The notes beneath the pieces were generated by a model. The model ran no database searches and was not told the DNA's origin. It saw only the letters and a program-made list of their open reading frames with translations. This document shows, piece after piece, positions 41,022 through 52,942 of a stretch of 64,000 nucleotides of DNA. Made by a program: the position numbers and the translations under genes. This DNA is from Diphasiastrum complanatum (taxonomy: Eukaryota > Streptophyta > Lycopodiopsida > Lycopodiales > Lycopodiaceae). The stretch is from positions 14,691,861 through 14,755,860 of the forward strand of contig CM055111.1 of NCBI GenBank assembly GCA_029204225.1, read 5' to 3'. How positions within the stretch are numbered: the stretch's first letter is position 1; the number at the start of each line of letters is the position of its first letter.

Positions 41022-41836
41022 TTAGATTAAGTCCTGAAGCGTTTGATACTCTTTACAACACTCTATAGCACTTCTAAATACATTTAAATGAGAGCTTGTT
41101 AGTTTATCAAATCCATCTGAATTTTCATCTTTGGAACATAGATTTGATTCTAGTTCTAAATCCAAGTCTGAACAAGACCCTGATCCACCATTAGAGCCAG
41201 AATCTGAACAAGAGCATAGAGGAGGGACAAGGGATTTCACTCCACCATCGAGACTAAAGGATTCATGCTATAATTGCAGAGCCCCTGGTCACTATTCGCC
41301 TGACTGTCCCAAACCTAGGAGGTCAGTAGGATATGTGCCACTTTGTGCTAATTGTAAAGGCATAGGACATGTAACTGCCAAATGTCCTCAACCACGATCT
41401 AAACCGCAGTTTGTTAATACACCTAGAGAAGATGAGCCGCCATCTAAATCTAACACTGACATGGTATTCCAAAGGGTAGAAGTAGAGTCCAAGACCATAG
41501 AAAATCACGACCAAGATTGGCCTGATTATATTATTATATAATCAGGCCAATCTTGGTCTTGATTATATAAAAACCAAGCTTGATTATATTACCCGAAGCG
41601 GAGTCTTCCAAGATGAAGCATACCTTGAGAAGAAAGGGTACAGACTATCCTATATCAAAGATTCTAATCTGAAAAGTTTTGTCCGCTTCGCTTTTGCTTC
41701 GATATTTCTACCTGAGCAAGAGTATACAATATCCAATAAGAATATAGGATATTTTCTTAGAGCTCTAAATGGAGAGGTAATTGCTTTCAGACATATTGCT
41801 TTTAGGCAATTCTGTAAAATGATTAAAGATAAATAG
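41022..41836 (+). mobile_element. Zinc-knuckle gag-like ORF, broken, of unassigned retroelement
   Basis: The reading at 41131-41541 has an acidic, Ser-rich start and two CCHC knuckles (CYNCRAPGHYSPDC and CANCKGIGHVTAKC), a hallmark of retroelement nucleocapsids. Open reading also exists at about 41577-41836 (EAYLEKKGYRLSYIKD, ending in a Lys-rich tail) with no recognised domain. A perfect foldback lies in between. The element's family (gypsy, copia or pararetroviral) cannot be told from this piece. Confidence 0.6.
41509..41558. repeat. Perfect foldback: 23-bp arms, 4-nt loop
   Basis: 41509-41531 and 41536-41558 are exact reverse complements around TATT. Part of the arm (gattatat) recurs twice just downstream (about 41561 and 41581), which looks like templated repair or replication slippage. 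Confidence 0.95.
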
Positions 41837-43295
41837 TCTTCTTGACTAGGTTTCCAGTTTGGAATATTATGCTTTCATGCAGGTGTTCTCTCTGTGTAGG
41901 AAGATATCCGGCTAGCTCTAGTACACCAGCAAGTAACTCCGTCAATCAAAGTTGTTGACTCAGTAATGCAGACTTCAACCACATCAGCCACATAAATAGC
42001 GGCATCATCGGCTACTCTGAAGAATGTCAGTTCTATTAAGGCATCATCATCGTCACCACAATATAGGATGGATTCAACCCACAAGTACAGGGAGACGGAG
42101 AGCAGATTTCATGATGCTGAGCAAGACGAAGAGACGACACACCATGACATCCAGCATGCTGAAGAAGAACCAACACAACAGGAAAATCTTAATGTCCAGC
42201 AAGAGCAGGATGATGATATCGAACCAGCTGTTGTTGATGAAGAACTTTACCGAAACCTTCGAGATGTTGCTGGCATAGGCCCAAGCCTCAGCCCAGCACT
42301 TCATTAATCTGGAAAAGGTTTTGAGGAAGCGGAAGTCCACATTTCCAAGTCAAAGATAGAAATCTAACAACAATGAGGATTCTCCAGAAGAAGAAGCTAC
42401 TCCACCTTTGACAAGACATTCTCGCTCCATTTCAGATGTCCATCCTCTCATGCCAAAGATAACTTTGAATTATTGATATGTTTAAGAAATCAAGATAGTC
42501 ATGTGTAAGACTCATCGATAGGACATCATCCTCTTATCTCATTATAGGTTGATGGAATTGCCAAAGATGGGGACATCCCCATCGAATAATGTCTTATGGC
42601 GAGTGAATTGATGTCGTGCTAGAAATAGATTTGATTCTCGTGTTATTAATTATGATTCTTGAATATCATATGCATATTTGGAACGGTGAATTGTACCATT
42701 CTTAATTGCTAGTTTGAATTATGTTTGAGCTATGTCGTACCAAACAAAGTGTTTCCGAAGATCAAGCATCCTTGCAAACTTGTGCTTACATATGTAATGG
42801 ATGATGATTCCCTTTGATATGTTTATTTGACATATTCTCTCACTAGATTCGACAATAACAAAAATATTCTCTAACCTCATAATTGGATACTAGATTATTA
42901 CTCACATACAAAGGTGGGAGCATTTACTTATATGCTATCATGGAACTTTCTAGATGATCCCTGCATATGGTAGTCATTGCTAAGTTGAAGGATGTTACAG
43001 GTCCCACCTCAGACTCTTCACAATGCAGGGGGGGTTCTTACCTAAATCTTTTCTATTTATTATTATAAAGAGACATTAATGACTGTTTGCTCTTAATCTG
43101 AGCTACAGCATTTTCTTGTATTTGATATATGATTCTATAAACATTTATAAAGTATAATATACAATTACGTACATGCAATGCATGATATTAAAAAACATAG
43201 ATTATATTCTAATAGCAAACTGTTATATTATTCTTTGTTTATTGTTTGCTTGTGTAATATTAGATGCTCTATTTGTGATTTTGTTTGACAACTTC
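41837..43295 (+). other. Mostly non-coding; one acidic ORF
   Basis: A 79-residue ORF at 42068-42307 is rich in Glu, Asp and Gln (EPTQQENLNVQQEQDDDIEP) and may be another part of the preceding retroelement. From about 42480 on no gene or repeat is recognised; a G run occurs near 43028. Confidence 0.4.
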
Positions 43296-43407
43296 CATTA
43301 CTATTTAACACCCAATGGGATTGGCTTTGTTGGTTAGATTGCCATCCAAAGTTTCTTTGATCGCAAGTTCAAGCCTCCCCTTGGAAACCAAGAAGCATTA
43401 CTATTTA
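43296..43407 (+). repeat. tRNA-derived SINE-like insertion, second copy, 12-bp target duplication
   Basis: An 88-bp body (43308-43395) lies between perfect repeats cattactattta (43296-43307 and 43396-43407). A-box-like ttggctttgttggttag and B-box-like gcaagttcaagcc are both present, and the 3' end ccttggaaaccaagaag is identical to that of the copy at 26580-26658. No poly-A tail. Confidence 0.87.
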
Positions 43408-44758
43408 GCCAACAAATTGTAGAAAGCAATGTTCTATCTTACATTCTAAAACAGACTCTAAAGTTTTTCCAAAATGACTGTGAAAAGTGTAATTGGTACA
43501 GGTTCTTGAAAATAATTGCACAACCATCCTATGACTACATTCAGGTATTGAAAACAGAGCATGCTTAAAACAAAAGCGAAGAAATGTATGATCTCCAAAT
43601 CGGCACTTGATATGGAAGGAATTAAGGACTAAGATTTATCATATAAGTAGCCCTAATGTGCTTCAAACATATATTTTTGAGAAAAGATGTAAGAATATAA
43701 AATAAGAAAGGCAGGTCATGTAAGAAATGACTTTATAAAGATAGTTGATCATCTCTCATTGATAAATTGTCTTCCCTTATTCCAGAAAGTATCACTTCAC
43801 TAACAATTGATAGAAGAGTAAGATCAATACATTAAATACGAACACTCTTCACCATGAGATTTAATCACCTTATTGATGAATGACACTTATTTGAACCAAA
43901 TGATCAAATGCATCTCACATCCTCATACACTTCCTCTGACATCGGGCATAAGAACAAATTAAAAGGAAGACATTTCATAGGTGAAAAATTGATTGCAATT
44001 TGGCAGTAGATGACCTGTCTGTTTACATGAGCTACTTGATGGAAATCTGATTAAAGTTGAATCATGAATTCATGGGTCAAAGTAACACTTTGGAGAGAAG
44101 AGAGCCCATAATGCTCTTCTAATTTTAGCAGTACTATATGAAAAATCAGACATATTTCTGATTAAATACATATGGAAACCCCTTGTTATCTTATTTGAGC
44201 AACAGAAACATTTTTCAACACTTTTGACAAAAACAGACTAAAACAAGTTGCAATAAAATGAAAGCCAGCAGAAGGCCATCCGGCCGTTGTAGGGATAGGC
44301 GTAACATCTTAGACACCATGGAAAGCTATATAGCACGGAGGAGCTAGAAAGTTCCTCTGAGTATTGCACCAATGTGACTTAACTCTAGTGACTGAACAAT
44401 CACATCAGATATATTTTAATGTGCTGAACAATAATGATCTCTTTTGTGAATAGCAACATAGCATCAGCACCCAAAAAAATAATGGAGGAAATTAAAACCC
44501 AGGGGATTGAAAGAAAGTGTTGATAACCAGATGGCTGCGGGGAAGACAAGTTAGAGTTGAATAGTATTAGTAAGAGAATTGCGGATTTAAGATGTGTGCA
44601 ATAGCTTCAGCACCTCTTGATGGACAGAAGTTAGTATACACATAAATAAAACTTATTTGTTTCCATTGGTTGCGAACTGAGATACAACGTGAAGACTGAA
44701 ATCTCAAACACAACTTTCATTCAAGAAATCCTCCATGCTCATCTCGCAAAAAACGGCT
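43408..44758. other. Intergenic DNA and 3' flank of riboflavin synthase
   Basis: No gene is supported. The last few hundred bases before 44759 should include the 3' UTR of the minus-strand riboflavin synthase, but I see no decisive polyadenylation signal. Confidence 0.45.
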
Positions 44759-45646
44759 CTATGCTTTGCTATAACCCTTGAGTAGCCGCTCGACATACTT
44801 CCCCACAATGTCCACTTCAAGGTTGACTTTGCTCCCAAGCTTCTTCACTGGAATCACAATCTTTTGCTGTGTGTAAGCCACCAGCATAAATGTAAAACTG
44901 CTCTCCTCATCATAAACCCCAACAACTGTCAAACTGGTCCCGTCCACAGATATGTAGCCTTTCGGCACAATGTATCTCAGTAGATCTGCCGATGTTTTTA
45001 TCTTAACCCATAATGAATCCCCTTCTGGATTGAAGGATACAATAGTTCCTGTGCCGTCCACATGTCCCTGCACGAAATGGCCCCCCATCCGGGACACTGG
45101 CTGCAGCGACCGCTCCAGATTGACCGGAGATCCAGCAAATGCCTCCCCTAAGGAAGTTCTTCGAAGGGTTTCTGGAGACAAACCGACGGTGAAACCCTTG
45201 GAATCAAAATGCGTGACAGTGAGGCATGTGCCGTTCACGGAGATGCTATCCCCAAGCTTCACATCCTCAATAACAATGTTTGCGTCTATCCTCATCTCAT
45301 AGCCGCCATCTTCCGTCAATCGCACCTCTCGCACATTTCCCAACTCTTCCACAATGCCTGTGAACAAAGCCCGTAACCCTAATTGTTCGGATCGTCCCCT
45401 GTCGTTATTGCGAGCTACAAAATGTGTTGCTGCTGTTGTTTGTCTCAAAAGCTGGGAAGGCTTCTTCCCAATGGGTCTGAGTCCCCTCCATGTCTGCAGC
45501 CCAAGGGAAAGGGAAGCATCTTGCCTGAGAAATGGGCGCGAGAGCGAGTAAACTGTTGGACAGTGTTGGGGTTCTGCTTCTGCCTGAGATGGCAACTGCA
45601 CAGCAACAGATGCTGCTGCAGAAGAAATGCCTGGAAGCGTAGGCAT
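44759..45646 (-). CDS. Riboflavin synthase, plastid-targeted (295 aa, single exon)
   Basis: Catalyses the last step of vitamin B2 synthesis: dismutation of two 6,7-dimethyl-8-ribityllumazine to riboflavin plus the pyrimidinedione, in plants in the plastid. Residues 1-93 form a Ser/Arg/Gln-rich extension fitting a transit peptide. The enzyme starts at LFTGIVEELG (94-103; bacterial forms begin MFTGIVE) and has the expected two lumazine-binding barrels: barrel 1 with GDSISVNGTCLTV (132-144) and NLERS, barrel 2 from about GGHFVQGHVDG (188-198) to VEVDIVGKY-like LEVDIVGKYVERLL. His195 and the Asp235/Ser238/Thr240 cluster in SVDGTSLTV correspond to catalytic positions. The core of about 200 residues is full length. 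No intron is needed and the frame is clean, so it looks functional. It lies inside the proposed 29-kb inverted segment. Known as the RibE/RibC type in bacteria; no plant symbol assigned. Confidence 0.97.
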   Translation of the reverse strand: MPTLPGISSAAASVAVQLPSQAEAEPQHCPTVYSLSRPFLRQDASLSLGLQTWRGLRPIGKKPSQLLRQTTAATHFVARNNDRGRSEQLGLRALFTGIVEELGNVREVRLTEDGGYEMRIDANIVIEDVKLGDSISVNGTCLTVTHFDSKGFTVGLSPETLRRTSLGEAFAGSPVNLERSLQPVSRMGGHFVQGHVDGTGTIVSFNPEGDSLWVKIKTSADLLRYIVPKGYISVDGTSLTVVGVYDEESSFTFMLVAYTQQKIVIPVKKLGSKVNLEVDIVGKYVERLLKGYSKA

Positions 45647-45729
45647 AGTCGCTCACACTTTTGCTGACAATGCCACAGCAGCGATTCCTCCCCTCAATCC
45701 CCTCCTTGCCCGCCCCGTTCGTTCGTTCG

Positions 45730-45769
<40 letters not shown>

Positions 45770-45840
45770 CGCTCGCTCAAAATTTAACCCTAACCCTAAA
45801 CTACCATACAATCAATTCACATTACAACATCTAGAAGAAG
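45647..45840 (-). promoter_or_regulatory. Promoter/5' UTR region of riboflavin synthase
   Basis: Between the start codon and the LINE lie, on the + strand, a (GTTC)n run near 45718-45736, a (TC)n tract (about 45735-45766), GCTC repeats, and a telomere-type run taaccctaaccctaaac (45785-45801). On the minus strand this gives GA-rich leader sequence and a telo-box-like element, both common in promoters of plant housekeeping genes. The intact promoter space is at most about 190 bp because a LINE abuts it. Confidence 0.5.
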
Positions 45841-46870
45841 AAACTTTTTATTTTTATTAATAAAAGCTCATGTGCAATAGATGCCAATACGTCAAATACG
45901 TCACGAATGGAATCATGAGTCACAATGCGCTCTACGCCAGAAGGGCAACGCATGAGATGAGTGCCAATAGGATCAACAAGATGACCACAGGAACATTTTG
46001 TCAAACCAGCCAGCACTGGATGAGGGAGACCCAACCTAACCCGAAGAGCGGTGAAAAACAGCTCTGAAGAAAGGCGCAAGTGTGGAACAATAAGGCGCGT
46101 AACAAGACAAGCACCAGCACCCGGGCCTGCACAAGACAGAAGGCAAGCCCGAGTCTCATCGGAAGGTGAATCACTGAGAAGCTGAGTGAAAGCATTTGAG
46201 TGGAAGCGCTCCTAAAGATACTTTTGAAAATGAGCACGCTGATGGCTAAGCAAAGTCTCAAAGGGAAGCTCGCACAGGTGGAGGGATGTGATCCTTGGCA
46301 GCACGAAGATGTTGTTGGAAAGGAAGAATGTATGTTTTCACATGAGCTACTGAATCAAGAAGAATGGGCTTGTTGTCCTGCTGAAACCGAGAGATAAGTG
46401 CAGAGGCAACAAGGGCCCAACTTCTCATAAAAGCAGCTGGAGCAATAGAAGTTGTGCAAGAAAGACCAACACCTCCAGACGAAACGGGAAGAGAGACTTG
46501 TCGCTTAACGAACTGATCATTGGGAATACGAAAGGATTCTGAACCCATCAAGCAACCCAGAATATCTGATAAAGTGTTATCGAAATCTTGTAGCAAAGCC
46601 AAAACATCAAGAGAGGGAGGAACACATCGTAGAATATAACTTGGTCGTTGAGCGAAGCATTGAGTGAGAATCCCTAGAGCACCTTGAGCATTGCCAAGCT
46701 TTGGTAGCAAATCAGCGTGACGAAGATGTGCGCCCAAAGTGTCCCGCAAAGAGGAAGCCACAAAGTCCGAGAAACCTATAGGAATACCAAACGCTCGAAT
46801 CTCATCAACCGGAGTATTGAATCCTGTAGGTAAAGGGAGCTTAGGAAGGGTTAAAATTGGAAAAACAATC
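45841..46870 (-). mobile_element. 5'-truncated LINE (RT C-terminal part and C-terminal zinc motif)
   Basis: Minus-strand reading from about 46870 (LPTGFNTPVDEIRAFGIPIG) through 46761-46258 (LGNAQGALGILTQC, then SSGGVGLSCTTSIAPAAF) is the thumb/C-terminal region of a non-LTR RT. A second frame (46079-45831) carries the C-terminal Cys/His motif CSCGHLVDPIGTH...C followed by HDSIRD, typical of several LINE clades. A frame change lies near 46258 with a stop shortly after, so the copy is dead. The 3' end near 45841-45865 is an A-rich tail (aataaaaataaaaag). The endonuclease and RT palm are missing. Confidence 0.8.
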
Positions 46871-46884
46871 CATATTGATTTCTT

Positions 46885-47604
46885 GGCTTGCTACAAATGT
46901 TGTACCATGCAAGTATGTAGCTCATAAATGCAAAATGCCAAGTTTGGCCTAGATAAAACTCGAGCTACATGGCTATGTAATGTCTAAATTGAAGAATACA
47001 ACTTGCATATAGTTTGTAGACATAGAATTAACAAAGTCATGCTTGTAGAAACTCGTGGCAATTCACATGCATTAATTGTAAGTGATCCATAGTGACATGC
47101 AAGGCATGCACAAAGTGTAATGGACACGTGCATGATGATTTGTACTTTGTTAGTTAGAACTAGCACACTTGTTAAAAGTTGGTAAAATTTCATGCATGGC
47201 AAGTGACAAATGTCACATAGACTCTAGATGTCACTTTAGATGTCATTTTGTAATAAATGGATGTGGTTCTACCTCGAGCTACCTCAAACTCCATAAATAT
47301 GTGTAGCTCTTCTCACAATCAATGATGAAGAACCAAAGTTTTGTATCTACCTCATGCCATTTTGGATCTAAACAATTTTGCTTGTTATCTCTCTATGTTT
47401 CTCTCTCTAACTCGTGTTGAAGCAAATGCTTATACACTAATATCTTGTACTTTTGCTCATTATTGATTCATTGCTATCATATTCAGATGTTTATCATGCT
47501 AGATTGTGGTTAAGCCATTTCTTCTGAACTAGATCCTGCTAATCAATCTAGAATCAAGTTACTGTGGACATTCCCCACACGTGTGAATTCTGAAAATTTT
47601 GTCA
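46885..47604 (+). repeat. Copia I LTR (left edge uncertain)
   Basis: The right edge is set by the primer site that follows. It has a TATA-like ccataaatatgtg near 47290, several TGCATG/CATGCA motifs (46907-47200) and a cacacgtgtg palindrome 25 bp from the end. Confidence 0.65.
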
Positions 47605-48506
47605 TGGTATCAGAGCCAAATTAAGCTTTGCATGCTAACATCTCTGATTGTACAAGAAACTGAGAGCTAAATCAAGCAAAAAAGCAGTTTTGCACTTTTT
47701 CTCACCCTTCTCTGAAGTGTATTTTGGATCAAATCGGATTGGAACTGAATTTTCAGACCTGAAATGTGGTAGTACGGAATTCTGAAATTTCTCACGTGTG
47801 AAAATCAGAGATTTTCAGTACCTTTGTTCTCCTTGCTTATAGATCCAAACATAGCAGTGTTATAGCTTGATGGAAAGCTTATGATCTGTTCTCTCCATAG
47901 AAATTGAAACCAAATCAATCCGATGTGTCTAGAAAGAGTTATAAGCTCTTAAAGAGGATAGGGATAGGTCCAAAATCCGAGTGACAGCATTTTGATTTGA
48001 TTCAATCTTGCTTTGTTCTGAATCCATTGTTTTGAGCATCCTACACAAGAAACTGAAGATCAAGACTGAGTTTGAAGTAATGAACACCTTTTGAGCCTTC
48101 TGAGAGTCAATTGTGTTTTCTTTTGAAGCATTTCACTCGTGCCAAAAGTAGAATTCAAACTAGCCAAAGTGTCTCAATCCACTTTGTGTGTCTGATCTAG
48201 ATAACTTGTTTTGTGGAATATTTGAGAGTCATCTCAAATACAGTTGCAAGTGTTTCACATAGGAAGGTAGTACATCCTTGAAAATACCTATAGTGAAAGA
48301 GAGCAACAACTTTAAGTCTAATTGGAACAAGCTCAAACATATCTCAGTCCAATAACTAAGAAGTCTTCATTAAAATGGCATCTCAGGGAGGATACCTTCT
48401 AGAAGCCAGTGAAAGACTAAACACTTCTAATTACTCAATTTGGAAGTTCAGAATGGAGTCTATTTTGATACTCCAGGATGTTATGGATATTGTGCTTGGT
48501 ATGTGA
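47605..48506 (+). mobile_element. Copia I: primer site, leader and gag N-terminus
   Basis: tggtatcagagcc (47605-47617) matches initiator tRNA-Met. A ~750-bp leader follows, then the gag start at 48375 with the copia pattern LLEASERLNTSNYSIWKFRM, running to about 48506, beyond which homology stops. A 5' fragment only. Confidence 0.85.
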
Positions 48507-50008
48507 ATCTTGATAAAATTAGGAAACTTTTTTGAAAGAGGATAGTTATTGAAGTTTCAAATAGAGTATTATGAAGTAGCTTCAAAAGGTCAAGTTGAAA
48601 AAAATTGAAAGTTGTCCATTGAAGTGAGCTTTTTCTTAGTCCATTATGGGCTCCTTACATAGGTTTTTCCATTTCTACAATGAACCAATTAATGTATCAC
48701 CAAATTTGAGAGCATCCAAATAACTGATTCTCATGATGTTTGCATCAAAGGTGTTGGTAGAATGCCTTTATGCATAATAGGAATATTATCTGGTGCACTT
48801 ACAAAGTTAGGGATCAGAGACATTTTCTTAGTTCTTAACATTTTGTATTGATGTCTTGCAATGCCTCTGAAATTATTCGGAGTAGTGTTCTCTTTACAAA
48901 AGGCAATAAACTAGAAGAGCGGGGAAGAATAAAAGGCTCACAATTTTGAAACAATGAAGAAAAGCTGCAAACCATAAGAGCACCAAAGATCTCAAAGCAA
49001 GGAACAACTACTAGGAAAAGGACAACATAATATTGCATGGAGTACTGAAAACATAATCTAGAAGGATGCAAAGACTACTAAATCGAATATACCTATTAAT
49101 TCTTAGCTTGTAGACTTAGATATGATTGACAACAAAGTTATTCTTATGAAGTTGGGCACTTCCTCTGATGTCAATGCGATCTATATATCTCCTCATGTAG
49201 ATTTAAATATTTGACAATCATTGCTTTAAAATACATCACAGCCTTTCTTCTAATGATTTGGATTTCATTCTTTTTCCAACCAGGATTGCATTTTTCTTTT
49301 TGTACTTGTTATATTTAAATTATAGCTTGCTCTTCTTATTGGGACAAGTTATTAGCATTGTAGGTGATTATGATTCCAACTTTTCTTCTCATATCTCCAC
49401 ATGCAATTTATGAAAACCTATAGAAATTTTCAACTGAGATGTAGGGGATGTTTTAACATACATGGCCCCACTGGTAGGCACTGCAAGACCCTATGCTCTC
49501 CTTGTTGTCATATTGTGGTATTTTAAGAGTGAGGGGATGCGAGGTCCCTCCCAATTTGTTCCAAAATTTTGTATTCAATGGAAAGGGTGTTATCAAATTC
49601 TCATGCAATCTTCTAACAAAATTTCAGCTTCTACAATATCATAAGAGAATATCCAACTATGGAGTTGCAATCCTGAAACTACAGAGAGCGTGATGAAAGA
49701 CCAACAAGGGAGCTCCAGATTCCATATTTAGTGGGAGTGATACCACTCATGAGAGTCAACAAGTAGCGGACTGACAAACAAGCAAACAAAAAGCCTGATG
49801 CCTCATTTATAGTGACAGGAACAAAAGCATGGCCAAGTTGGCAAATGTACTTAAGGCTATCAAGTATTGTAAAGTCAGAGAAGCAATGTACTCGCAAGCC
49901 AAAGGCATGAGAATTAATGGTAGAGTAGCTTTCAAATGGGTCTAAATGTAAAAAGAGAACCAAGTAGTTAAAAACGAATTAAATATAAAATTTCTTAGAA
50001 ACTCAAGT
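48507..50008. other. Unassigned DNA
   Basis: AT-rich; short ORFs without recognisable content; no repeat family identified. Confidence 0.45.
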
Positions 50009-51141
<1,133 letters not shown>

Positions 51142-52193
51142 TGGTACCAGAACCTACCTAAGACAATAATCCATGCATCAAGAGTGATGAAAAATTTGGC
51201 TTGAAATGTAGATCTTGTGAGTGTAGTTGCATCTCCATAGCCATCTCCACCTCCACCTTCATCTCAAAGGCAACAAGTAGCACCAAGGAGAGTGGGTTGG
51301 CCCAGAGATCCAGCATGGCTGAAAGATATTAAGAGGCTTCAAAAAACGATGAACCTCCTCATCCCCAAGGCTCACATGCAAAGATGTATCAAGTAGGTGA
51401 CCAAGGATATTTCAGCAGATGTAAGATGGACTGTGACTGCAGTTGAAACACTGCACAAATTTTATGAAAATTTTTAAATAAAACTCTTTTCAGATTGTGT
51501 TGTAGCTGCAATACATGGAAGAAGGATAACAATAAGTCCCAAAGATTTTGTGCTGATATTTCATATGATGGATGCATATGAGACATTTGCCCATAATTTT
51601 CGGCCACCTCATCCTGCTTCAGCTATTGCTACCACCACTTTAGCAAGGAAGATGAAGTAGGTTGAACCAAAGAGGCTACCAGGAATCGTTCAACATGTTG
51701 CTATCAAAAAGAAAAGATCCTTAGCCCCTCCAAAGAAAGTGAGGGCTATTCTAAAGTTAGTAGCTTCTCCTTGAACACCAACCCCTTCTCCCCCCTCTTC
51801 TTCCTCTTCATCATCTTTTCCCAAGTCCCCATTCAAGTACCCATCCAAGTCCCCTTCCAAATCTCCTCAAAAATCAGTTTCTAAATCCCCTTCCAAATCT
51901 CCTCCCAATACACATAAATCAGTTTCTAAATCCCCTCCCAAATCTATTGAACAGTCCACACAACTCTCTAAATCGTTTTTCCCGAGTGATACATTGAGCC
52001 ATATTTTTGTATCTTTTCCCGCCCCTCCTTCATTAACTTTTGTAGATTCTAATAAATATGTACAGTACGATCAATTACTTTCTACTCATCTAAAATATTT
52101 CGTCCCCATTACAATTTTCAATCTCCTCTTATCATACCATGACTTCGCTAGAGACATAGGAATTAGAAAATAAAGATAAACTGTTAGGGGACA
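51142..52193 (+). mobile_element. Element H: primer site and decayed ORF with histone H3 (CENH3-like) fold and Ser-Pro-Lys tail
   Basis: A tRNA-Met-type primer site, slightly decayed (tggtaccagaacc), directly follows the LTR. The coding stretch behind it (about 51188-52173) keeps one dominant frame with about five breaks. At 51313-51560 it matches the histone H3 fold: helix-N pattern WLKDIKRLQKTM, NLLIPKA (51352-51372), VRWT (51421-51432), LFSD (51484-51495), AIHGRRITI (51508-51534) and PKDF (51538-51549). NLLIP, RWT, LFSD and KDF are closer to plant CENH3 than to canonical H3 (which has LLIRK, RFQ, LFED, KDI), but loop 1 has canonical H3 length. A basic stretch and a tail with about six Lys-Ser-Pro motifs (51820-51945) follow. 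The last ~75 codons are unrecognised. No gag or pol is seen; the element is cut by Gyp-2 at 52194-52198. Confidence 0.75.
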
Positions 52194-52198
52194 ATGTT

Positions 52199-52942
52199 TG
52201 TAGTGGGTTTCTTTCCTTGCCTAACCTGAATCCAAGATCTAGTCAATCTAGCATCAAAGAGACGAAGTTAGTTGTCACGCGGAGGTTTGTTCCCATGAGA
52301 GTGATAGTATAGTTCAGATTTCAACATGAATGGAGGATCTAACACTAACTTCCATTAACACTACATCCATTAACCCTACTTCCATTAACCCTAAATCCAC
52401 AACAATGATAGAAACTTACTCTTCTCTCTCTCCTTTTCTCTCTCACAAAAAGCATAAGAAATAGCAATCCCAATAATGATCAAATCCAACAATTAGCAAA
52501 TACAAAGGAAGCATGAGAAATGGAGGAAAAGAGAGGAAGAGCAAGGACATTCATCAATCCATTTCTAAAGAGAATCAATCTGCTTTATTGAAATGAGGAA
52601 ATGAACATCAGGAGCAACTTGAGTTGGTCCCTTTTTATAGTAGAGAGGAGGACCCTGGCCTCTGAATCCTATTGGTCCAGTCTTGCCTCTCTTTTTATTC
52701 AGATTTAAAAAAGTGTGGGAACCATCAAAATTGGAGGGAAACCCAACTTTATTCACTAACTTGACATTTAGGCCCTGCGACATTAAAAGTCCCGCAAAAA
52801 GGCCTAAAGTCCTTTTATTAACATTCTAATTAATCAAATAACTATGTGATCATTGGGTTGGACTTACACACGCAGGGTGCCAAATCCCTCTCACTTATTA
52901 ACTAGGGTTAGGATTGGCTTGGGATCCGCAAACCCTCCAACA
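52199..52942 (-). repeat. Gyp-2 3' LTR
   Basis: 744 bp, on the minus strand TGTTGGAGG...CCACTACA. Outside it the minus strand reads AACAT (52194-52198), the same five bases that precede the 5' LTR at 27360-27364. The polypurine tract (ttggtgggggatac) lies at about 52943-52957. Confidence 0.95.

Noticed and set aside
44970-45667. Plus-strand ORFs opposite riboflavin synthase
   Set aside because: Antisense shadows of the real gene.
45785-45801. Interstitial telomere as a sign of chromosome fusion
   Set aside because: Only about two and a half repeat units; better explained as a telo-box in a promoter.
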